Origin: Desulfobacterales bacterium
GTDB taxonomy: Bacteria > Desulfobacterota > Desulfobacteria > Desulfobacterales > 4be13
Length of the DNA: 16,231 nucleotides
Reading direction: 5' to 3'
NCBI GenBank assembly: GCA_029934695.1
Contig: JAOZLU010000097.1
Location: 1-16,231 of the forward strand
How positions within the stretch are numbered: the first letter of the stretch is position 1; each line of letters starts with the position of its first letter. The translations under genes and the position numbers were made by a program. Of this stretch, positions 11,911 through 16,231 are shown in pieces. The notes below the pieces were generated by a model. That model saw only the letters and a program-made list of their open reading frames with translations, did no database searches and was not told the origin of the DNA.

Positions 11911-14900
11911 TTGAAACAACCCACAGCCCTTGAAACAAATATAGCCACATATCATGTTGAAGTCGAGATAGATCAGAAATATGCAGCCCTGCAGGATGTC
12001 ATGTCCAAATATTATGGCATCATGGACGGATTGAACATCTTTCTGGAAGAACTCTCCCATCCCCACAAGAACTGGCAGTTTATCGTAAAAGAGGCAAGGG
12101 GATATTCTCTGGATTATTTTCATCTTCTCAAAAATCACCCCAAGGGGAGAGACGCGGCAGCAATTTTTGCTGATGTTTTCGCTGATGCCATTGAAGAAGA
12201 AAAAAACACCATGGAACTCAAAGCGGATGCTGCGGACAACCTTCTTCTTTTCCTTCAGAAAATCATAAAAGATTCCGGCCCTGATCCGGAAACAGGCATT
12301 GGAAAATTTATTCCCGTAATCGCTGACACCTTCCATCGCATTATGAATTACAGGGGGGAATATTTCTTTTTGTTTGTCAAAAGCTTCTACCAGATAAATA
12401 AACTGGCTGAGGCGTTTTTGGAAGCCACGACGAGAAATCAGGAGGATTCAAAATGCCCTGTCTCTTATAAAACAGTTAATATGCTTCTTATAAAATATTA
12501 TGAGCAATCATACAATTACTGGCTGAGTGAGGAAGACCCTCAGATCTGGTTCGGGCGGGAGACATCCGAAATGGGCGAAGGGGGAAATTTTGATGAATTT
12601 TTCAAAGAAATATCCCATAAAAAAATTCGCAAATGGAATGAACAACTGGGCAAGGAATCAGGGATCAGGGATCAGGGGGCGGAGGAAGTGACTCAGTTGG
12701 AAAGACTTTTGGAGCTTCCCGGATACAATCGGATTGTTGATGTCTATAAAGAACTTCCCCAGAAACTTCTTTATGCAGGGAAGGAAGATGAGCGGGGAAA
12801 GGGATGGAAGGTGATATTCCTTTTTCACATCATGAACATTCCCGGGCTGTCAGCCATACATGAGGAAGCATTAAGGAATATTAACAGGACGTTAAGCTGG
12901 CTTATCAGTCATGAAGGCCATCTGAATGTCGAAAAAATCGTACAAAAAACTTTTTCCATTGTAAAAGCGCGGAAGGATGAATTTCCTGCCACAGCACTGA
13001 ACTGCGTCCTGAATATGGGAAAAGGCGTGTATGAGACCGACAACAATGATCTTATCAATTTCTTTATTGATTCCGTGATCAGGCTGGGTTTTCAGGCACC
13101 CATGATAAACGGTGTCGGAAATGACTGGCAGATCAGGGTCAACAGCGCACATCTCCAAAATATAAGGACATGGCTTGAACTTATTGAACTGAATCCCAAA
13201 TACTCCACCCGGCTTCTTTCATACCTGATCATCCATCTTTCCCTTTGCGGTGTTTTCATCAAGGACACTGATTTGTTTCCCCGGGATATTACCCAGCTCC
13301 TGAACAGCAAAGTCGAACCGGTTTATAACCTTATCAAGCAGTTGGCAAATCTCTTTCCGGTCTATTTCAATGATATCGGTGCCGAAGGGGAACTCAGGGA
13401 CATATCCACGCGAATAGATGAGATCACCCATCGGAAAGACATACTCATCCATTTTTTGCGGAAACAAATCCATGTTGAAAGCAGCAACCGGACCATCGGT
13501 TTTATGGAAGCCGTCTTTTATTTCTGGATGACCAGGGAAAAGAAGCCTCTTGAGCCTTTTGTTCCGCCAAACATCTACGAACGGATTGAGGTGAAAGATC
13601 ATTACACAGATGGTGTTCACAGGGTATTGTCATGCCTCAGGAAAAACGGAGTTGATCTTCCGGATGACTTTCTCACCATAAATGAGGAGCGTTTGGAATA
13701 CCTCCTTTCCCTCGTACCCAGACCGGCCCCGGAGAACGAGGAAGAGGTAAGCGATGAAGATTTGGAAAGAGTGAAACTTGCAGCGTCCCTGTACAAGCTG
13801 TTACGACAGAAATATGACCTTTCCAGTTATTATAAAATCGGCATTGAAATGGATAATTACCTTCCCCTGTCCAAATCTGAAGATTTTCCGGATCTGAATA
13901 AGCTCAAAAATGCGCTGGCTGAGACAGCCCGGCCCGGAGGCAGTATCAAGCTCAAGATTATCAAACTGCTTGATTATCTTGATCTGCTGAAAAAGCTGAT
14001 TTTGTCCAGCCAGTCTTATGAAGCCAGGGAAGATATTTATAAAAAGAGACATTTCACAGTGGATATCCCTTCCATGTACGGAAGCTACCGCGAAATGAAA
14101 TTCGACGCTCTCGGACTTACGTTCCGCATTGAATGTCTCGTGAATGTCCTGTTTGACGAACTCATTGAAAATATTGATCTCTCTGTGATCACCAAAGCCA
14201 CATTTCATGAAATTTACGCGCGACTGCTTCTGTTTGACAGGGCATTGAAACTGGACGGCATTTCAACGGTCGAAATCGAACGTCAGCTGGATTTTCTGGC
14301 CCATTCAATTGAGGTGAGAGGGTTTACTTTTACCCAGTATCTTGATATCTTCAAGGGACTCACCCGGGCTGTGAAAAATCTTATCAATGACTATTTCAAC
14401 AATGTTCATGAGGAAAATCTGGCCCGAATCCTTTCCCAGATACCTGCGGATCAGATTCTGCCGAAATATCTTGTTTCAAAACTCGGAATTCAAAATTCAA
14501 AGTTTGAATTCAAAAACAGGGTGTCGGAGATATTTTCCCGGGAAAGGATAACGCATTCACTCGGCCTTCAGCAGTTGGACGTGTTTTTAAGCCGGATACT
14601 CAGCACACTTTTTCGCCAGGCAGACAAACTTCTCAAGGATCAGCTTAGCCAACTGCTCCTTTATGATCCCCAAAGTGCAATGGTGCCAATTGCTCAGAAC
14701 GCAAGCGATACCGGGATCATTTATCTCGGCAATAAGGGGCTTAACCTCGTTAAAATGAAACATTACGGTCTGCCCGTGCCTCCCGGTTTCATCATTACAA
14801 CCGAGGTGTTCCGTTTCAGAGAGGTGATCGAAAGCTATTCGCCGGCCGAACGGAATTTCAGGGAACAGATTCAATACCAGATATCTGTTCTGGAAAACAA

Positions 14901-16179
14901 TACCGGCAAAATTTTCGGAGATACCATAAATCCCCTGCTTTTTTCGGTGAGAAGCGGCTCTTCCATTTCCCAGCCGGGGATGATGGACACGTTTCTCAAT
15001 GTCGGAATCAACGAAGATATCACGGCCGGCATTGCCGCACGAACTGGCAACGTATGGTTTGCCTGGGACTGTTACCGCCGATTCCTGCAATGTTACGGAA
15101 TGTCTTACGGAATGAAACGGGATGATTTTGACGCAATTATAGGGAATTCCAAGAAAGAATGGGGCATCCCGTATAAAAGAGATTTCACCGGCGAACAGAT
15201 GAAGCTGATGGCTTTGGCCTATAAGAGCATGATTAAAGATTCGGGGGTTGATATTTTGGAAGATCCCTTTGAGCAACTGCTTATGACGATAAAGAAAGTC
15301 TTTAACTCCTGGGAGTCGCCCAAGGCAAAAGCCTATCGCAGGATTATGGGCATATCAGATGACTGGGGAACTGCGGTCACTGTCCAGTTCATGGTTTTCG
15401 GCAATATCTCTTCGCATTCCGGTACCGGCGTATTTTTTACCCATAACCCCAGATGGTCAGGAGACACTTTAAGATTATGGGGAGATTTCACCCTCGGCAA
15501 TCAGGGAGAAGACGTGGTTTCAGGGCTGGTAAATACACTGCCGATTTCCATTATCCAGAAGAATATTGAGAAGCGGAATACTGATATCGCTCTTGAGACA
15601 CATTTCCCGGAGATTTACAATGCTCTGGAAAGCTTTGCCAAAGATGTGATCTATAAAAAGGGATGGAGTCCGCAGGAAATGGAGTTCACTTTTGAGGGCC
15701 CTTCTGTGAAAGATTTATATCTGCTTCAGACCAGGGATATGGCCATAAGAGAACGGAAGAAGGTTCTCACGTTTGAAGAAATAAACAGCAGAAGAAAGCT
15801 GGGACACGGTATCGGTGTGGGCGGCGGCGCAATGAGCGGCCGGGCGATCTTCAGCTTGGAAGAAATTGACAGATGGAGGGAACTGGAACCGGAAACATCG
15901 CTGATTCTGCTCAGAAGCGATACAGTCCCGGACGATATCCGGGAAATTTATGCAGCTGACGGACTGCTTACCGCACGGGGAGGACTCACCTCTCACGCAG
16001 CCGTGGTCGCTCACAAGCTGGGGAAAACCTGTGTTGTCGGATGCGGGAATTTTGTATGCGATGAAGCAGAAAAAACTTGTTCTTTTGATCCGGTGATGAT
16101 AAAATCAGGAGATTATATCAGCCTTGACGGGCGAGAAGGATCAGTTTACCAGGGACTTATGAAGATTAAAGAGGAATGA
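11911..16179 (+). CDS. Large PPDK-like PEP/pyruvate-binding protein
   Basis: This is a 1422-aa protein. Residues 1 to about 930 form a long helical region I do not recognise. The ATP-grasp PEP/pyruvate-binding domain follows, starting with GNKGLNLVKMKHYGLPVPPG (from 940) and the PPDK-type loop SVRSGSSISQPGMMDT (from 1012). Near the end is the mobile phosphohistidine domain GGLTSHAAVVAHKLGKTC, with the catalytic His at about 1362. The C-terminal TIM-barrel that binds PEP/pyruvate in true pyruvate phosphate dikinase is absent. It may therefore transfer a phosphoryl group to another acceptor or act in regulation. The start is TTG at 11911, with GGAAAGGAA 5-15 nt upstream and no competing ATG nearby. 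Heptamer-type repeats occur inside the coding region near 12656 and 14488. Confidence 0.9.
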   Translation: MKQPTALETNIATYHVEVEIDQKYAALQDVMSKYYGIMDGLNIFLEELSHPHKNWQFIVKEARGYSLDYFHLLKNHPKGRDAAAIFADVFADAIEEEKNTMELKADAADNLLLFLQKIIKDSGPDPETGIGKFIPVIADTFHRIMNYRGEYFFLFVKSFYQINKLAEAFLEATTRNQEDSKCPVSYKTVNMLLIKYYEQSYNYWLSEEDPQIWFGRETSEMGEGGNFDEFFKEISHKKIRKWNEQLGKESGIRDQGAEEVTQLERLLELPGYNRIVDVYKELPQKLLYAGKEDERGKGWKVIFLFHIMNIPGLSAIHEEALRNINRTLSWLISHEGHLNVEKIVQKTFSIVKARKDEFPATALNCVLNMGKGVYETDNNDLINFFIDSVIRLGFQAPMINGVGNDWQIRVNSAHLQNIRTWLELIELNPKYSTRLLSYLIIHLSLCGVFIKDTDLFPRDITQLLNSKVEPVYNLIKQLANLFPVYFNDIGAEGELRDISTRIDEITHRKDILIHFLRKQIHVESSNRTIGFMEAVFYFWMTREKKPLEPFVPPNIYERIEVKDHYTDGVHRVLSCLRKNGVDLPDDFLTINEERLEYLLSLVPRPAPENEEEVSDEDLERVKLAASLYKLLRQKYDLSSYYKIGIEMDNYLPLSKSEDFPDLNKLKNALAETARPGGSIKLKIIKLLDYLDLLKKLILSSQSYEAREDIYKKRHFTVDIPSMYGSYREMKFDALGLTFRIECLVNVLFDELIENIDLSVITKATFHEIYARLLLFDRALKLDGISTVEIERQLDFLAHSIEVRGFTFTQYLDIFKGLTRAVKNLINDYFNNVHEENLARILSQIPADQILPKYLVSKLGIQNSKFEFKNRVSEIFSRERITHSLGLQQLDVFLSRILSTLFRQADKLLKDQLSQLLLYDPQSAMVPIAQNASDTGIIYLGNKGLNLVKMKHYGLPVPPGFIITTEVFRFREVIESYSPAERNFREQIQYQISVLENNTGKIFGDTINPLLFSVRSGSSISQPGMMDTFLNVGINEDITAGIAARTGNVWFAWDCYRRFLQCYGMSYGMKRDDFDAIIGNSKKEWGIPYKRDFTGEQMKLMALAYKSMIKDSGVDILEDPFEQLLMTIKKVFNSWESPKAKAYRRIMGISDDWGTAVTVQFMVFGNISSHSGTGVFFTHNPRWSGDTLRLWGDFTLGNQGEDVVSGLVNTLPISIIQKNIEKRNTDIALETHFPEIYNALESFAKDVIYKKGWSPQEMEFTFEGPSVKDLYLLQTRDMAIRERKKVLTFEEINSRRKLGHGIGVGGGAMSGRAIFSLEEIDRWRELEPETSLILLRSDTVPDDIREIYAADGLLTARGGLTSHAAVVAHKLGKTCVVGCGNFVCDEAEKTCSFDPVMIKSGDYISLDGREGSVYQGLMKIKEE

Positions 16180-16231
16180 TGTTGGATGTTTGATGTTGGA
16201 TGTTTGATGTTTGATGTTTGATGTTGGATGT
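16178..16231. repeat. Heptamer tandem repeat, runs off window end
   Basis: Seven full 7-bp units of GATGTTG or GATGTTT plus five bases begin inside the stop codon of the PPDK-like gene and continue to the last base. The two unit variants alternate irregularly, which suggests slippage-driven growth. Confidence 0.95.

Noticed and set aside
14587..15276. 229-codon antisense frame in the PPDK-like gene
   Set aside because: It is a shadow of a strongly conserved sense frame; no ribosome site or recognisable domain.

Overview
The window looks like a repeat-rich accessory stretch of a sulfate-reducing Desulfobacterota chromosome (Desulfobacteraceae-like). This rests mainly on the RsbRD-N protein at 9998-10534, a type usually found just upstream of dsrMKJOP in sulfate reducers. 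A polyferredoxin membrane protein, a chemoreceptor with its binding protein, and moderate GC with an AT-rich third position are compatible with this. No genus can be named from the sequence alone.

Layout: (1) 56-698, minus strand: a PIN-domain (VapC-like) toxin followed by a 53-aa likely antitoxin. (2) 1238-2246, minus: a HEPN-domain gene and a 139-aa partner. They formed a translationally coupled pair until a 192-bp MITE inserted between them; the partner ends in an attC-like fold. (3) 2442-3190: a fold-back element, the 3' third of a broken PEP mutase/isocitrate lyase-family gene, the 5' end of a group II intron, and an integron attC site that the intron interrupts. (4) 3184-7187, minus: a methyl-accepting chemotaxis protein and a PhnD-like binding protein, then domains V and VI of a group II intron, a NapH/YccM-like polyferredoxin and a small membrane protein. 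(5) 7257-9421, minus: a decayed restriction-modification cluster with a BsuBI/PstI-type N-terminal fragment, a truncated DUF262 protein and an EcoRI-family adenine methyltransferase broken by an in-frame TGA. A textbook 57-bp attC lies upstream of it. (6) 9439-9806, minus: a frameshifted cassette gene that is not visible as one ORF. (7) 9998-10613: the rsbRD-type gene with a strong promoter and a 13-bp tandem repeat at its start. (8) 10614-11910: about 1.3 kb without genes, holding four mobile or repeat units. (9) 11911-16179, plus: a 1422-aa PPDK-like protein, then a heptamer tandem repeat that runs off the end.

The unifying picture is a worn integron cassette array without a visible integrase (CALIN-like). 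Its attC sites and most of its genes point the same way (minus). It carries toxin-antitoxin and restriction-modification cargo, and group II introns, MITEs and fold-back repeats have invaded it. Many cargo genes are broken by single events (one nonsense codon, one 1-nt deletion, truncations). The HEPN plus 139-aa partner pair is the best candidate for an undescribed two-gene module. Its pre-insertion ATGA overlap can be rebuilt exactly from the MITE's 8-bp target duplication.
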